From Roseivirga sp. UBA6061 (GTDB lineage Bacteria; Bacteroidota; Bacteroidia; Cytophagales; Cyclobacteriaceae), in the NCBI GenBank assembly GCA_002427745.1, contig DIYF01000156.1, positions 65,808-129,807 on the forward strand: DNA of 64,000 nucleotides, in the 5' to 3' direction. Both the position numbers and the translations under genes were made by a program. How positions within the stretch are numbered: the first letter of the stretch is position 1; each line of letters begins with the position of its first letter. Shown one piece after another: positions 34,457 through 43,058 of the stretch. The notes beneath the pieces were generated by a model that was not told the origin of the DNA, searched no databases, and saw only the letters and a program-made list of their open reading frames with translations.

Positions 34457-34909
34457 ATGGAAACTATAAGCACATCACCGAGAGTAATAAATAACCTGAA
34501 TCAACTCCTGATTGACTATCAGGTGCACTATCAGAACCTGAGACTGTTTCACTGGAATGTGAAGGGGCCCTTCTTCTTTATGCTTCATGAAAAATTTGAA
34601 GAGCTTTACCTGGAGGCAGCCGAAAGAATTGATGAAGTGGCTGAGCGCATTCTGGCTTTGGATGGTACGCCAAAGGGTTCACTCGCCAGCATCACGGCTC
34701 ACGCTACAATTCCTTCTTCTGAAGACATTGTAGATGCGAATGATATGGTAAAAGCTATCCTGGAAGCCAATAGCATTTTGGTAAAAAATCTGACAGCTGT
34801 ACTGTCGAGTGCTACTGAAGCGGAAGATGAAGGAACACTTGATATCTTTACCGGATACATCAGGGAAATAGAAAAGCAAAACTGGATGCTGAGATCTTTT
34901 CTGAAATAA
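34457..34909 (+). CDS. dps: Dps family DNA-binding ferritin
   Basis: A 150-aa four-helix protein that forms dodecamers, oxidises ferrous iron with peroxide and shields DNA. The intersubunit ferroxidase residues are all present: His32 in FHWNVKGPFFF, His44 in LHEKFEELY, Asp59 and Glu63 in RIDEVAER. The N-terminal tail is short and not strongly basic, so DNA binding may be weak. It diverges from oxyR and is presumably peroxide-induced. The thioesterase gene follows after 44 bases and might be read through. Confidence 0.96.
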   Translation: METISTSPRVINNLNQLLIDYQVHYQNLRLFHWNVKGPFFFMLHEKFEELYLEAAERIDEVAERILALDGTPKGSLASITAHATIPSSEDIVDANDMVKAILEANSILVKNLTAVLSSATEAEDEGTLDIFTGYIREIEKQNWMLRSFLK

Positions 34910-34953
34910 GAGAAAGGGACAGCCTGCTTTTGTAACACTTAAATCAGAGTCAT

Positions 34954-35343
34954 ATGAATTTTCACACACGCAAATGGGTAAAACCCGAAGACTTAAATCC
35001 CAACGGAACTCTCTTTGGAGGGCGTTTACTGGAATGGATAGATGAAGAAGCGGCTCTGTATACCATTGTACAGCTGGAGAATCGTCATATCGTAACAAAG
35101 TTTATGTCAGAAATCAATTTTATCAATGCTCCGGTACAGGGCGATATCATTGAAATGGGCATAGAAGCCACGTCTTTTGGCAGGAGTTCTATCACCTTGC
35201 GCTGTGAGGTGAGAAATAAACTGACGCGTCAGGATATTCTGACGATCGATAAGATCGTGATGGTAAACCTGGGAGCAGACGGAAAACCTGCACCTCATGG
35301 GAAAACTGAGATAGAATATGTAAGAGACCGTCTTGGCGGTTGA
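34954..35343 (+). CDS. Acyl-CoA thioesterase, hotdog fold
   Basis: A 129-aa single hotdog-domain protein of the YciA/BFIT type. LNPNGTLFGGRLLEWIDEEA is the conserved N-terminal block containing the catalytic acid in the hotdog helix; INFINAPVQGDIIEM and RSSITLRCEV follow. These enzymes hydrolyse short to medium acyl-CoAs in the cytoplasm. It lies 44 bases downstream of dps on the same strand and ends in a terminator, so joint transcription with dps is possible. Confidence 0.88.
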   Translation: MNFHTRKWVKPEDLNPNGTLFGGRLLEWIDEEAALYTIVQLENRHIVTKFMSEINFINAPVQGDIIEMGIEATSFGRSSITLRCEVRNKLTRQDILTIDKIVMVNLGADGKPAPHGKTEIEYVRDRLGG

Positions 35344-35365
35344 ATATTGGTTGGTTGATGAATCA

Positions 35366-35394
35366 GGAGCGCTTGTCATGAGCGCCCCTTTTTT
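35366..35394 (+). terminator. Terminator after the thioesterase gene
   Basis: A GG-x-GCGCT / AGCGC-x-CC stem with a seven-base loop is followed by six T residues. It ends at the stop of the convergent GNAT gene. Confidence 0.75.
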
Positions 35395-35917
35395 ATAGTT
35401 CCCCTCTTAATAAACCGAAACGGCTCTCATCCAGATATTCTCCGTTTTTAAAAGCATGCTTTCTCAGGACTCCTTCCAGTTGAAAGCCGTTCTTTTCCAG
35501 TATTCTGACCGAAGCATGATTTCTCGAAAAGGCTGCAGACTCAATTTTGGCGACATCGAAGTGGTCGAAGACATAGGGAAGAAATGCTTTCACCGCACGA
35601 CTCATATAGCCTTTGCCCCAGTAGGGTTCACCAATCCAATAGCCCAGGTGAACATTTTTGGCATAAATATCCGTGTTAAGATTGATGCCTATGACACCGG
35701 CTACCGCTCCGTCAATCACGATACCCATTTTCTGGGCAGGGTTGTCTTCTGAAACATGGTTGATAAACCACTCCGCATCTGAGAGTTGATAGGGATGAGG
35801 CATCAGGTCTTTCAGGTTAAGCCATACGTTGAAGTTATTGGCGTTTTGTGCCAGAGAACCGGCATCTTCCGGCATCAGTGGTCTTAATACAAATCCTTCA
35901 CCTGAAATCATGATCAT
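35393..35917 (-). CDS. GNAT acetyltransferase, RimJ/RimL-like
   Basis: A 174-aa GNAT protein. FVLRPLMPEDAGSLAQNANN is the RimJ/L first strand and helix; the acetyl-CoA pyrophosphate loop is PYWGKGYMSRAVKAFL; the terminal strand region SVRILEKNGFQLEGVLRKH is classical for the family. Closest functional analogues acetylate N-terminal amines of ribosomal proteins or small amines. Target unknown. A start two codons later (MISGEGFV) is equally possible. It is transcribed alone, convergent with the thioesterase gene. Confidence 0.9.
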   Translation of the reverse strand: MIMISGEGFVLRPLMPEDAGSLAQNANNFNVWLNLKDLMPHPYQLSDAEWFINHVSEDNPAQKMGIVIDGAVAGVIGINLNTDIYAKNVHLGYWIGEPYWGKGYMSRAVKAFLPYVFDHFDVAKIESAAFSRNHASVRILEKNGFQLEGVLRKHAFKNGEYLDESRFGLLRGEL

Positions 35918-36049
35918 CTTTTATTAATGTAAATGGTTTAATAGCACTACTTTTTACACTTATCCCGGTGGCATACCCCTAAATCAGGAGTGAAATTCGG
36001 TTGGTCTGATAAAATTGCAGACGATCCTGTTTTGCTATTTCTTGGCGCC

Positions 36050-36775
36050 ATGAAAAATGCTGTGCGAGGCTTCGTATTCATCACCATTTCATTCTTGTTT
36101 AGTTGCCAGCCATCGGGGTCTGTTCAGGAAGATCGTGATTTTTTAGCCCAAATGAGATCTGAGCTGGGATGGAAACCTTTGTCCGAAGGGTTCGACATAT
36201 ATGCTATGGCGGATTGTACCGGCCCTGCTTCTGTATTCCAAACACTTGTTCTGTCCAGCTTAGAGAATACGCGATTTGAACAGAAATCAGGGCCTCGTCA
36301 TAGCCTGGGAGTTTACAGGCCTGATTCTGCCTGGCTATACGATTTTGTACGCGATACTGCCGTGGAGGCAGATTCGGCTACGATTGCTTTTTTGATCAAC
36401 CATGAGCTTCATGCTACAGCCTTTTATCCGGAAAGCCGATACGGGCAATGGATTGCTGAGAAGGATACAACCTACTATGATGATGAAGCCGACATGTTGA
36501 CTTTCAAGGATATCAAAGGTGGTTTAGTCAGGGTTTTTTATCATGCCACAACAGCCCTGCCACTGGGGTTCCGTATTGAAAACCATCTGGGAAGGGGCGC
36601 CAGCTTTGTAGATGTACTGTTTGACGACTGGCAACAGTTGCAAGGGGTTCGTGTTTTTACAGCAGCCCGCTTTCTTCAGGGACAAGACGTCTACGAATAC
36701 CGCTTTACCAAAATCAGCTTCGATAAGCTTTCAGATCAGGTGTTTATGGAAAACAAGCCGTTGATTTCACCCTGA
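36050..36775 (+). CDS. Putative lipoprotein, function unknown
   Basis: A 241-aa protein from ATG 36050. That start gives a lipoprotein signal (MKNAVRGFVFITISFLFSC, Cys19); the longer frame from 35990 would bury the signal. The mature protein is about 220 residues with alternating strands (RFEQKSGPRHSLGVYRPDSA, DMLTFKDIKGGLVRVFYHAT, FRIENHLGRGASFVDVLFDD). It recalls the LolA-like or DUF-type lipoproteins near the window start, but I cannot place it in a family. It stands alone and converges with ppa. Confidence 0.6.
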   Translation: MKNAVRGFVFITISFLFSCQPSGSVQEDRDFLAQMRSELGWKPLSEGFDIYAMADCTGPASVFQTLVLSSLENTRFEQKSGPRHSLGVYRPDSAWLYDFVRDTAVEADSATIAFLINHELHATAFYPESRYGQWIAEKDTTYYDDEADMLTFKDIKGGLVRVFYHATTALPLGFRIENHLGRGASFVDVLFDDWQQLQGVRVFTAARFLQGQDVYEYRFTKISFDKLSDQVFMENKPLISP

Positions 36776-36789
36776 CCTGCGGCTATATA

Positions 36790-37335
36790 CTACGATCCGA
36801 ATTTTTCCTGGTAATCGCTGATGCTCTGCTGCAGAATTTCCTGTGCAGTCGCCTTGTCCTGAAACTTCTCAACTTTAACCTCTTTGGCTTCGAGCTTTTT
36901 GTAATCCTCAAAGAAGTTGCGAAGCTCATTAAAGAAGTGCTCCGGAAGTTCTTCAATGGTGTCGATATGGTTGACTGCCTTATCATTCTTAGCCACGGCA
37001 ATGATTTTATCATCCAGTTCTCCCTGGTCAAGCATGCGCATTACCCCGATGACTTTAGCTTCAACCAGACACATCGGTACAATGGCAATCTGTGAAAGTA
37101 CCAGGATATCCAGTGGATCCTTGTCGTCACAATAGGTCTGCGGAATGAAACCGTAATTTGCCGGATAGTACATGGAAGAATAAATCACTCTGTCCATTTT
37201 CAGCAAACCGGAGTCTTTGTCCAGCTCATACTTGGCCCGGGTATTTTTAGGGATTTCAATGATGGCATTAACCAGCTCTGGTACCTGATCTCCGGGTGAT
37301 ACAGCGTGCCAGGGATTGAACATTTCTGAAGGCAT
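36790..37335 (-). CDS. ppa: Inorganic pyrophosphatase, family I
   Basis: A 181-aa soluble enzyme that hydrolyses pyrophosphate to phosphate, pulling biosynthetic reactions forward. The family I signature is intact: [15 protein letters not shown] contains the metal-binding Asp residues; [20 protein letters not shown] and [11 protein letters not shown] are the other conserved blocks. Length and organisation match bacterial hexameric enzymes. Transcribed alone; its neighbours on the same strand are 68 bases upstream. Confidence 0.97.
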   Translation of the reverse strand: MPSEMFNPWHAVSPGDQVPELVNAIIEIPKNTRAKYELDKDSGLLKMDRVIYSSMYYPANYGFIPQTYCDDKDPLDILVLSQIAIVPMCLVEAKVIGVMRMLDQGELDDKIIAVAKNDKAVNHIDTIEELPEHFFNELRNFFEDYKKLEAKEVKVEKFQDKATAQEILQQSISDYQEKFGS

Positions 37336-37403
37336 ATTTCAGCGTTTTGCTTCTGTTTGCCAAAATTACGTCTTAGTCCCTTTATATGGCAGCAAAAACT
37401 GGT

Positions 37404-37985
37404 TTAATCCACCAGATTGAGCTTGTATCTGGCGATGGTTTTACCAATTGACTTTTGGTCTTTTAGCACGGTTTCATATATCCAGGTATAGTGATTGGTA
37501 TCGCGCATTACCTTTTCTGCCCGCTCTTCACCCACCAGTTCCACCATACTCTTGAATTCGAGGTAGCAGACAATCAAATGCAGGTAGGTGGAGTACTCGT
37601 CTTTGGCTCCTTCACGATTTCCATGGGGTACATTCTTATATTGCTTTTTGAATTCAGCTATGGCCTTTTGTTCCTGGTCTTTATTCTCATCCACATACCA
37701 GTGAATTTGTTCATGTAAAAGGGTGCTCAGGCGTTCGTCCTCAGACTTTGGTTTGGTGTTCAGTGTGAGAACCGGGTGACTATGGGGAATAGCAAAACTC
37801 TCGATCATGATCTTATCGGTGAAAATCCATTTGCTGAGGTCATACTTCTCAAGGATTTCCTGCACCCGGGTGATTTCCTTCTTTTCACGCTCAGTGTCAT
37901 TCCTGGTTGTAAAGGTTATTTCGGGGCTTTGCGCCATCATGGTGAGTGAGTAGAAGGTGAGTACGGTACTGAGTAAAAAGCGCAT
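37404..37985 (-). CDS. Exported hypothetical protein with an HExxH motif
   Basis: A 193-aa protein with signal peptide MRFLLSTVLTFYSLTMMA. The mature part contains LLHEQIHWYV, an HExxH zincin-type motif (His-Glu-x-x-His), and about 30-45 residues later acidic positions in DEYSTYLHLIVCYLE that could supply a third ligand. This suggests a small secreted zinc metalloprotease or a degenerate relative, but I recognise no family. It lies downstream of the AraC gene with a 72-base gap. The assignment rests on the motif only. Confidence 0.6.
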   Translation of the reverse strand: MRFLLSTVLTFYSLTMMAQSPEITFTTRNDTEREKKEITRVQEILEKYDLSKWIFTDKIMIESFAIPHSHPVLTLNTKPKSEDERLSTLLHEQIHWYVDENKDQEQKAIAEFKKQYKNVPHGNREGAKDEYSTYLHLIVCYLEFKSMVELVGEERAEKVMRDTNHYTWIYETVLKDQKSIGKTIARYKLNLVD

Positions 37986-38057
37986 GTTTTGAGTTTTTTG
38001 GTAAAACTAAAGACTGCCTGTGTTCAAGTATAGGAAAAATCGGAACCAGGCCTTCGA

Positions 38058-38858
38058 CTAAGCAAACAATCTTTCCGGGCTTTTGCCGGTCATCTTCTGG
38101 TACTCAGCGATCATATGAGACTGATCATAATAGCCGGAATCCTGAGCAATGGAGGCCCACTCTCTTGACTGATTGGTGATAATCAGTGATCGGGTAAATC
38201 GCTCTATCTGAAGCATGGATTTGGGGCTATGGCCAAAATGCTTCTGGCTTAAATTCCGCAGATGTCGCTCTGTAATGCCGAGATCATTGGCGATGTCCGA
38301 TACACTTACCTGTGGGGTTCGGGTGAGTCTGGAAAATTCACCAATGATGGGGTTGACATGATGCACAGCATTCATGTTCGAGAGCAGAGTTCTCTCCAGA
38401 ATATGTATAAACTCCGGGAGAAGTGTTGCTCTGGCTGTAACAGCTAATTTTTCCAGTAGCTCGGCATGAGCCCATGAGAATAATTCACAGGCGTCTACAG
38501 CCCTGTCGCATAAGTCAGAAAGTGGAGTCTTCAGGAAAGGAGACAGTCCTCCGGGCCTGAAAGACACCATAAAAGTCAGATGTCGGTTGCGTCTGTTAAT
38601 CACAATATGTCGCGTACGGGGGCCGATAAGTCTTAGTGAAGAGACGAGGGCCCCATTCTTTTTGGCCAGATAAAAAATAAGGTAGGCTGAGTTATCAGGT
38701 AGAATGTACCAGTGGTCCGCAGTATCGCAGGCCCATTCCTTCCGGAGAAGACAGTAATCTCTGATAAAGGGACTGAGTGCAGGCTGTGGTTTAAATACCT
38801 GTCTGAGCATGGGAGATTCCCAGTTGCCCAGTTCATGCATGATCAGATCATATTGCAT
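38058..38858 (-). CDS. AraC-family transcriptional regulator
   Basis: A 266-aa protein. The N-terminal 150 residues form a cupin-like sensory domain (WYILPDNSAYLIFYLAKKNG, FMVSFRPGGLSPFLKTPL) resembling DUF6597-type domains. Two helix-turn-helices follow: VSVSDIANDLGITERHLRNL and EWASIAQDSGYYDQSHMIAE with the family ending YQKMTGKSPERL. The signal and targets are unknown. It starts 20 bases after the rsgA stop, so it may be co-transcribed with waaA and rsgA. Confidence 0.9.
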   Translation of the reverse strand: MQYDLIMHELGNWESPMLRQVFKPQPALSPFIRDYCLLRKEWACDTADHWYILPDNSAYLIFYLAKKNGALVSSLRLIGPRTRHIVINRRNRHLTFMVSFRPGGLSPFLKTPLSDLCDRAVDACELFSWAHAELLEKLAVTARATLLPEFIHILERTLLSNMNAVHHVNPIIGEFSRLTRTPQVSVSDIANDLGITERHLRNLSQKHFGHSPKSMLQIERFTRSLIITNQSREWASIAQDSGYYDQSHMIAEYQKMTGKSPERLFA

Positions 38859-38878
38859 ACAATCCTCAACGTAAAGTG

Positions 38879-39802
38879 CTAGCGTCTGTTGTCATAGTCT
38901 TCCAGCATGCTGTAGTAGCTGGCATAGCGGCTGGCAGCTATCAGACCTTCTTCGTAGGCAGCCCTTACGGCACAGGAAGGTTCGTTGGTGTGGGTGCAGT
39001 TGTGAAATTTACAGGCACCGATCAGCTCACGCATTTCAGGAAAGTAGTGGCTTATTTCAGCAGGTTCCATATCCACAAGTCCCAGTTCCTTGATACCGGG
39101 TGTATCAATTACCCAGCTTTCGTCATCAATTGCAAAGAGCTCGGCAAAGGTGGTGGTGTGTGTGCCTTTATTGGCAAAAGTTGAAACTTCTCCGGTTTTT
39201 AGCTCCAGGTCGGGAATCAATCTGTTGAGTAGTGATGACTTGCCCACACCCGAATGCCCTGAAATCAAAGAAGTCTTTCCCTTTAACAGCTCATAGATAG
39301 TATCGAGATTATCATCTTCCAGCACAGAAATCAGTGCGGTTTTGTACCCCAGGCTTTCATAGAGCTCCTGTAGTTCTGCCGCATAGGCAATGCCATCTTC
39401 CTCAAGTATGTCTGCTTTGTTGAAAAGGATCACAGAGGGAATTCTAAACGATTCGGCTGATACAAGGAAACGGTCTATAAAACCCAGTGAAGTTCTGGGA
39501 AAAGCCAGGGTCGCTACCAGTACGGTCTGATCCAGATTGGAAGCAAGAATGTGTGAAAACCCTGATTTCCTGGTTGACTGACGGATGATATAGTTCTCAC
39601 GGGGGAGAATCTCGGTGATGACAGCCGTATTTTCTCCTTTGGCCTCTTTATCCAATACCACCTGATCTCCGACAGCAATGGGGTTGTTGGTCTTTATGCC
39701 GTCCTGCTTGAATTTTCCTCTGAGCCGGCTTTTCAGAACTTCGCCACCTTCTGTTTGTACCGCATACCAGGACCCGGTGGATTTAATCACTCTACCCTTC
39801 AT
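38879..39802 (-). CDS. rsgA: Ribosome small subunit-dependent GTPase RsgA
   Basis: A 307-aa circularly permuted GTPase that matures the 30S subunit. The start at 39802 (MKGRVIKSTGSWYAV) fits the OB-fold beginning of the family; the longer open frame upstream is the opposite-phase end of waaA. Motif order is permuted as expected: G4 FNKADIL, then the P-loop GHSGVGKSSLLN (G1), then G3 DTPGIKEL. The C-terminal zinc finger is CKFHNCTHTNEPSC. It overlaps the end of waaA by 11 bases. Confidence 0.96.
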   Translation of the reverse strand: MKGRVIKSTGSWYAVQTEGGEVLKSRLRGKFKQDGIKTNNPIAVGDQVVLDKEAKGENTAVITEILPRENYIIRQSTRKSGFSHILASNLDQTVLVATLAFPRTSLGFIDRFLVSAESFRIPSVILFNKADILEEDGIAYAAELQELYESLGYKTALISVLEDDNLDTIYELLKGKTSLISGHSGVGKSSLLNRLIPDLELKTGEVSTFANKGTHTTTFAELFAIDDESWVIDTPGIKELGLVDMEPAEISHYFPEMRELIGACKFHNCTHTNEPSCAVRAAYEEGLIAASRYASYYSMLEDYDNRR

Positions 39803-41042
39803 AATTCTTTTCCAAGTAAGTGATAATTTTGGCAGTAGCTCCGGTGCTTTCCTGAATATATTGGCGACAGATGTCAGAGGCACTTTCCCTGAAAGAGCGA
39901 TCACCTGAGAGTTTATGATAAATCTGATCCAGATCAGCTTGCGAAGAGATCGTAAAGGCACCTCCCAGTGCCGATAATTCCAGAGACTCCGGAAATTTAT
40001 CCAATCCCTTATTTCCAAAGATAACGGGTAGGCCGAAAGTCACCGCTTCCAGAATATTGTGCAGGCCATCCCCAAAGGCGCCTCCTATATAGGCGAAATC
40101 ACCATATTGATATACAGAGGAAAGCATCCCGATGGTGTCGATGATCAGTACACTGGCTTCTTTAATCTTTTCGGGACTGTCCTGAGTGATGCAGACCGGA
40201 TCTCCTGTCAGTCCGCGTCTTAAACCGGCAATACTTTGGGCATGTACTTCATGCGGTGCTATGATGAATTTGGTTCCGGACTTATCCTCGTTAATCACCT
40301 TGTTCAGGTATTGCATATCAGAGGGCCAGCTACTGCCAATCACCATCACCTGAGATTCCCCTTTAAAATCTTCGATCAGCGGATATCTTTCCGGAGCTGC
40401 CAGGGTCTTTACCACCCTGTCAAATCGCGTGTCACCTGAAATAGAGGCCGCGTGAATCTTAATACGCTGCAGCAGATCAAGTGACTTTTGGTTTTGCACG
40501 AAGATATGGTCGAAAAAGCCCAGCATTTTTCGGTGGAGGACACCATGTCCTTTGAAGAAAATGTGGTCAGGGGTAAAAAGGGCAGAGATACAATACAGGG
40601 GTATATTCCTTTTCGCGGCCTGGTGAAGGTAGTGATACCAGAACTCGTATTTAATGAAGAAGATCACCGAAGGTTTCGCAATGTCCAGCAACTGCCGGGC
40701 GTGTGATGGAGTGTCCAGTGGCAGGTAAGTAATGAGATCACCTACAGGGTCCTCACTGCGCTGTTCGTAACCTGAAGGAGAGAAGAAGGTAATGAAAATG
40801 AAATGACCGGGATATTGGTGCTTAAAAGCTTCAATGACAGGCCTGCCTTGTTCAAATTCTCCCAGGGAAGCTGCGTGAAACCAGGCAACAGGCCTTTCGT
40901 TCCCGGCAAAATGAGTTTGCCAGAGCCGAGGCAGCCCTCTTCGGCCTTTTATGAATTTAGCTGCCTTGGTATTAAACAGGGAAGCCAGTCTAATCGCAAC
41001 ACCATAAGCGGCAATCAAAAAATTATAGAAGAATAGGGCCAT
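39792..41042 (-). CDS. waaA: 3-deoxy-D-manno-octulosonic acid transferase
   Basis: A 416-aa membrane-associated GT30 enzyme adding Kdo to lipid A precursor. It has the N-terminal anchor helix (ALFFYNFLIAAYGVAIRLAS), the catalytic Glu in HAASLGEFEQGRPV, and the C-terminal donor-binding block YIGGAFGDGLHNILEAVTFG followed by PVIFG. Start at the second ATG (41042) puts the helix at the very N-terminus; the first ATG is three codons earlier. It indicates a Kdo-containing LPS, consistent with a Gram-negative Bacteroidota. It overlaps rsgA by 11 bases. Confidence 0.95.
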   Translation of the reverse strand: MALFFYNFLIAAYGVAIRLASLFNTKAAKFIKGRRGLPRLWQTHFAGNERPVAWFHAASLGEFEQGRPVIEAFKHQYPGHFIFITFFSPSGYEQRSEDPVGDLITYLPLDTPSHARQLLDIAKPSVIFFIKYEFWYHYLHQAAKRNIPLYCISALFTPDHIFFKGHGVLHRKMLGFFDHIFVQNQKSLDLLQRIKIHAASISGDTRFDRVVKTLAAPERYPLIEDFKGESQVMVIGSSWPSDMQYLNKVINEDKSGTKFIIAPHEVHAQSIAGLRRGLTGDPVCITQDSPEKIKEASVLIIDTIGMLSSVYQYGDFAYIGGAFGDGLHNILEAVTFGLPVIFGNKGLDKFPESLELSALGGAFTISSQADLDQIYHKLSGDRSFRESASDICRQYIQESTGATAKIITYLEKNYEG

Positions 41043-41058
41043 TCGGTACAAAAATAAA

Positions 41059-41100
41059 AAACCCCGGCTTCCGATAGCTATCGAAACACCAGGGCTTTTT
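41059..41100. terminator. Terminator between the peroxiredoxin and waaA genes
   Basis: An outer CCCCGG/CCAGGG imperfect stem surrounds the perfect palindrome CGATAGCTATCG (41072-41083). On the minus strand it follows the peroxiredoxin stop and is succeeded by a T-rich run. Confidence 0.65.
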
Positions 41101-41117
41101 GTTAACTATAGTTTCTC

Positions 41118-41747
41118 TTAGTGGTTGGCCAGGTAATCAGCCACACCTTCTTTGGTAGCCTGCATTGCATCTTTACCTTCTTCCCAGTTGGCAGGACAAA
41201 CTTCACCGTATTTTTCAACGTGGTGGAGAGCGTCTACCAGTCTGATCATTTCATCAATGTTTCTACCCAATGGCAGGTCATTGATGGTCTCTTGTCTTAC
41301 CGTACCCTCTTTGTCGATCAGGAAAGTACCTCTGTAAGCGATAGGGGCTCCTTCAAAAATAAGCTCGCCTTCCTCATTGTAGTTCCAGTCTCCGGCTAAC
41401 ACACCAAAGTTAGAAGCAATGGTCTTGGCAGTATCAGCAACCAATGGATAAGTTACACCTTCGATACCACCCTGATCTTTGGCTGTCATCAACCAGGCCA
41501 GGTGAGTCTCCTCAGTATCTGTAGAAACACCTACGACTGCTACATCTCTTTTTTCAAATTCAGCCAGCTTTTCCTGAAATGCCAGGATCTCAGTTGGGCA
41601 TACAAAAGTGAAATCTTTAGGGTAGAAGAAGAATACAACATCTTTTTTACCTAAGTATTGATCCAGAGAAAATCCTTCTACGATTTCTTCTCCGTTAATA
41701 ACTGCAGGTGCGCTGAATGCAGGCGCTTTTCTTCCAACTAATGACAT
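41118..41747 (-). CDS. 2-Cys peroxiredoxin, AhpC/Prx1 type
   Basis: A 209-aa cytoplasmic peroxidase reducing hydrogen peroxide and alkyl peroxides. The peroxidatic Cys50 is in DFTFVCPTEI; the resolving Cys184 is in GEVCPANW near the C-terminus, as in typical 2-Cys enzymes. The helix containing GVSTDTEETHLAW is normal. The C-terminal tail ends ADYLANH, resembling but not identical to the YF motif of sensitive enzymes. It lies 27 bases behind a PerR-like gene, a common pairing. Confidence 0.95.
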   Translation of the reverse strand: MSLVGRKAPAFSAPAVINGEEIVEGFSLDQYLGKKDVVFFFYPKDFTFVCPTEILAFQEKLAEFEKRDVAVVGVSTDTEETHLAWLMTAKDQGGIEGVTYPLVADTAKTIASNFGVLAGDWNYNEEGELIFEGAPIAYRGTFLIDKEGTVRQETINDLPLGRNIDEMIRLVDALHHVEKYGEVCPANWEEGKDAMQATKEGVADYLANH

Positions 41748-41774
41748 TTTTTAGTTTTTATTTAAAAGTGATAA

Positions 41775-42218
41775 TTAATGAATTTTGATATTTTTTTTGA
41801 CATCAACTTTCTCTCCCTGTATGTGTAGGGAAAATTTTCGTATGTCAAGATTTTCAATTTTTTTTCGCCTCAGAAAGTCCATTACCAACTCGTTCAGTTC
41901 CAGATCTTCAAAGTCTAAAATCTCATTGGTATTGACACAATGTATGTGGTTGTGATTATCCAGTCGGCCATCATAACGTTTGATGCCGTTTTTGGCCAGG
42001 ACCATCTGAATAAGGCCTTTTTCCACAAAGGTGTCAAGCGTGCTGTAGACGGTTCCAAGCGATATACTGGGGTTGTTTACCCTTACTGACTCATGTACAT
42101 GCTCAGCTGAGGGGTGTGCTTTTGATGCCTGAACAGTGGCCAGAATAACCATGCGTTGTTGCGTGGCTTTCAGGCCTGCCTGCACGAGTTTTTCCCTTGC
42201 TGATTCGAGCGTATTCAT
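41775..42218 (-). CDS. PerR-like Fur-family regulator lacking the structural zinc site
   Basis: A 147-aa Fur-family protein. The DNA-binding half contains LKATQQRMVILATVQASKAH and ISLGTVYSTLDTFVEKGLIQ. The PerR regulatory metal ligands are all present at a constant offset of -2 from B. subtilis PerR: His35, Asp83, His89, His91 and Asp102. The structural zinc site is not: the usual C-x-x-C is reduced to Cys94 with Thr97, and the C-terminal C-x-x-C is absent, leaving one cysteine in the protein. Linkage to peroxiredoxin supports a peroxide-sensing role. A Fur/PerR-like box lies 11 bases upstream of the ATG. Confidence 0.9.
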   Translation of the reverse strand: MNTLESAREKLVQAGLKATQQRMVILATVQASKAHPSAEHVHESVRVNNPSISLGTVYSTLDTFVEKGLIQMVLAKNGIKRYDGRLDNHNHIHCVNTNEILDFEDLELNELVMDFLRRKKIENLDIRKFSLHIQGEKVDVKKNIKIH

Positions 42219-42229
42219 TACTTGTCAGG

Positions 42230-42250
42230 AATTATTCTTAACTAATAATT
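42230..42250 (-). promoter_or_regulatory. Candidate PerR/Fur box upstream of the PerR-like gene
   Basis: AATTATT-N7-AATAATT is a perfect inverted repeat of AT-only arms, similar in form to the PerR box TTATAAT-x-ATTATAA, placed 11 bases upstream of the start codon. It suggests autorepression of the regulator and the downstream peroxiredoxin. Confidence 0.55.
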
Positions 42251-42404
42251 TTTCTCAAATTTAAAATGAGGTAGGGTATTCTCCAAGCTGGTTGTATAAA
42301 AAAACGGAAGGGTATGGCTGCTTTTTTTCGGAAGGCTCCGATGAGAATTGCAAATGTACCCACATTTATTATTAACTTTAACAGATTCCTCAAAAAACGA
42401 TCTT

Positions 42405-42962
42405 ATGAAAAAGTGTTTTTCATTAATGCTACTTCTGGTTTTCGCACTGGCTTGTGAAGATGGTTTAATCATCACCGTACCGGCCTCCAGTAGCTATTCG
42501 GTAAATATGCCTAGTTCGACTATCAACAGCAGTCCGGATAATCTTTTTGAAGGCAGCAGAGAGGTAGATATCACCACCTTCTTTACTGAAGATTCAGAGC
42601 AAATTGAGAGTATTAAACTTGACAAGCTCATTTACGAGGTATCTGACTACACCAATACCAGTGGAAATTTCGTATTGATGGATTTGACTATTCAAACCCG
42701 CCTTAATGGAAATACAACTGACATTCTCGTCATTAGCGGTCTGGTTGTCGAAAATACAGGAGAAGTGATCGCCTTTGAGGATGGCAACCCGGCTTCTGCG
42801 CTGAGTGCAGCTCAGGTGGCAAGTCTTGAGTCTATTATGGATAATCTGCAGCCTTTCGAATTAATCATCAAAGCTGATTTTACCGATGATGTTGACGGAG
42901 ACTTCACTGTAAAAGTGGCCTGGGATATCACCGCTTCCGTTTCGCAGGATACCGGTGGCTGA
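42405..42962 (+). CDS. Small lipoprotein 1 of a three-gene array
   Basis: A 185-aa protein from ATG 42405, which begins a lipoprotein signal (MKKCFSLMLLLVFALAC, Cys17, lipobox LAC). An earlier in-frame ATG at 42348 would bury the signal. The mature domain has the pattern REVDITTFFTEDSEQIESIK, LIYEVSDYTN, then a C-terminal strand block DFTVKVAWDITASVSQ. The next two genes show the same organisation with low sequence identity: an N-terminal strand ending near a D-F/Y-x-S/E-Y position, a middle beta region, and a final alternating V-x-V strand. I recognise no family; the fold is probably all-beta. Confidence 0.7.
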   Translation: MKKCFSLMLLLVFALACEDGLIITVPASSSYSVNMPSSTINSSPDNLFEGSREVDITTFFTEDSEQIESIKLDKLIYEVSDYTNTSGNFVLMDLTIQTRLNGNTTDILVISGLVVENTGEVIAFEDGNPASALSAAQVASLESIMDNLQPFELIIKADFTDDVDGDFTVKVAWDITASVSQDTGG

Positions 42963-43058
42963 TACCTGGTAATTTCCAGCTGATATTAATTCCTTTCTGT
43001 ACGAGGATTTGTAATTCATAACCACATTTTAGTATTTTCATGCATCCAATTAAGTTGC

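Noticed and set aside
39803-40018. N-terminal extension of RsgA by 72 residues.
   Set aside because: It overlaps waaA coding sequence in a different frame and lacks family similarity; the OB-fold start is at 39802.
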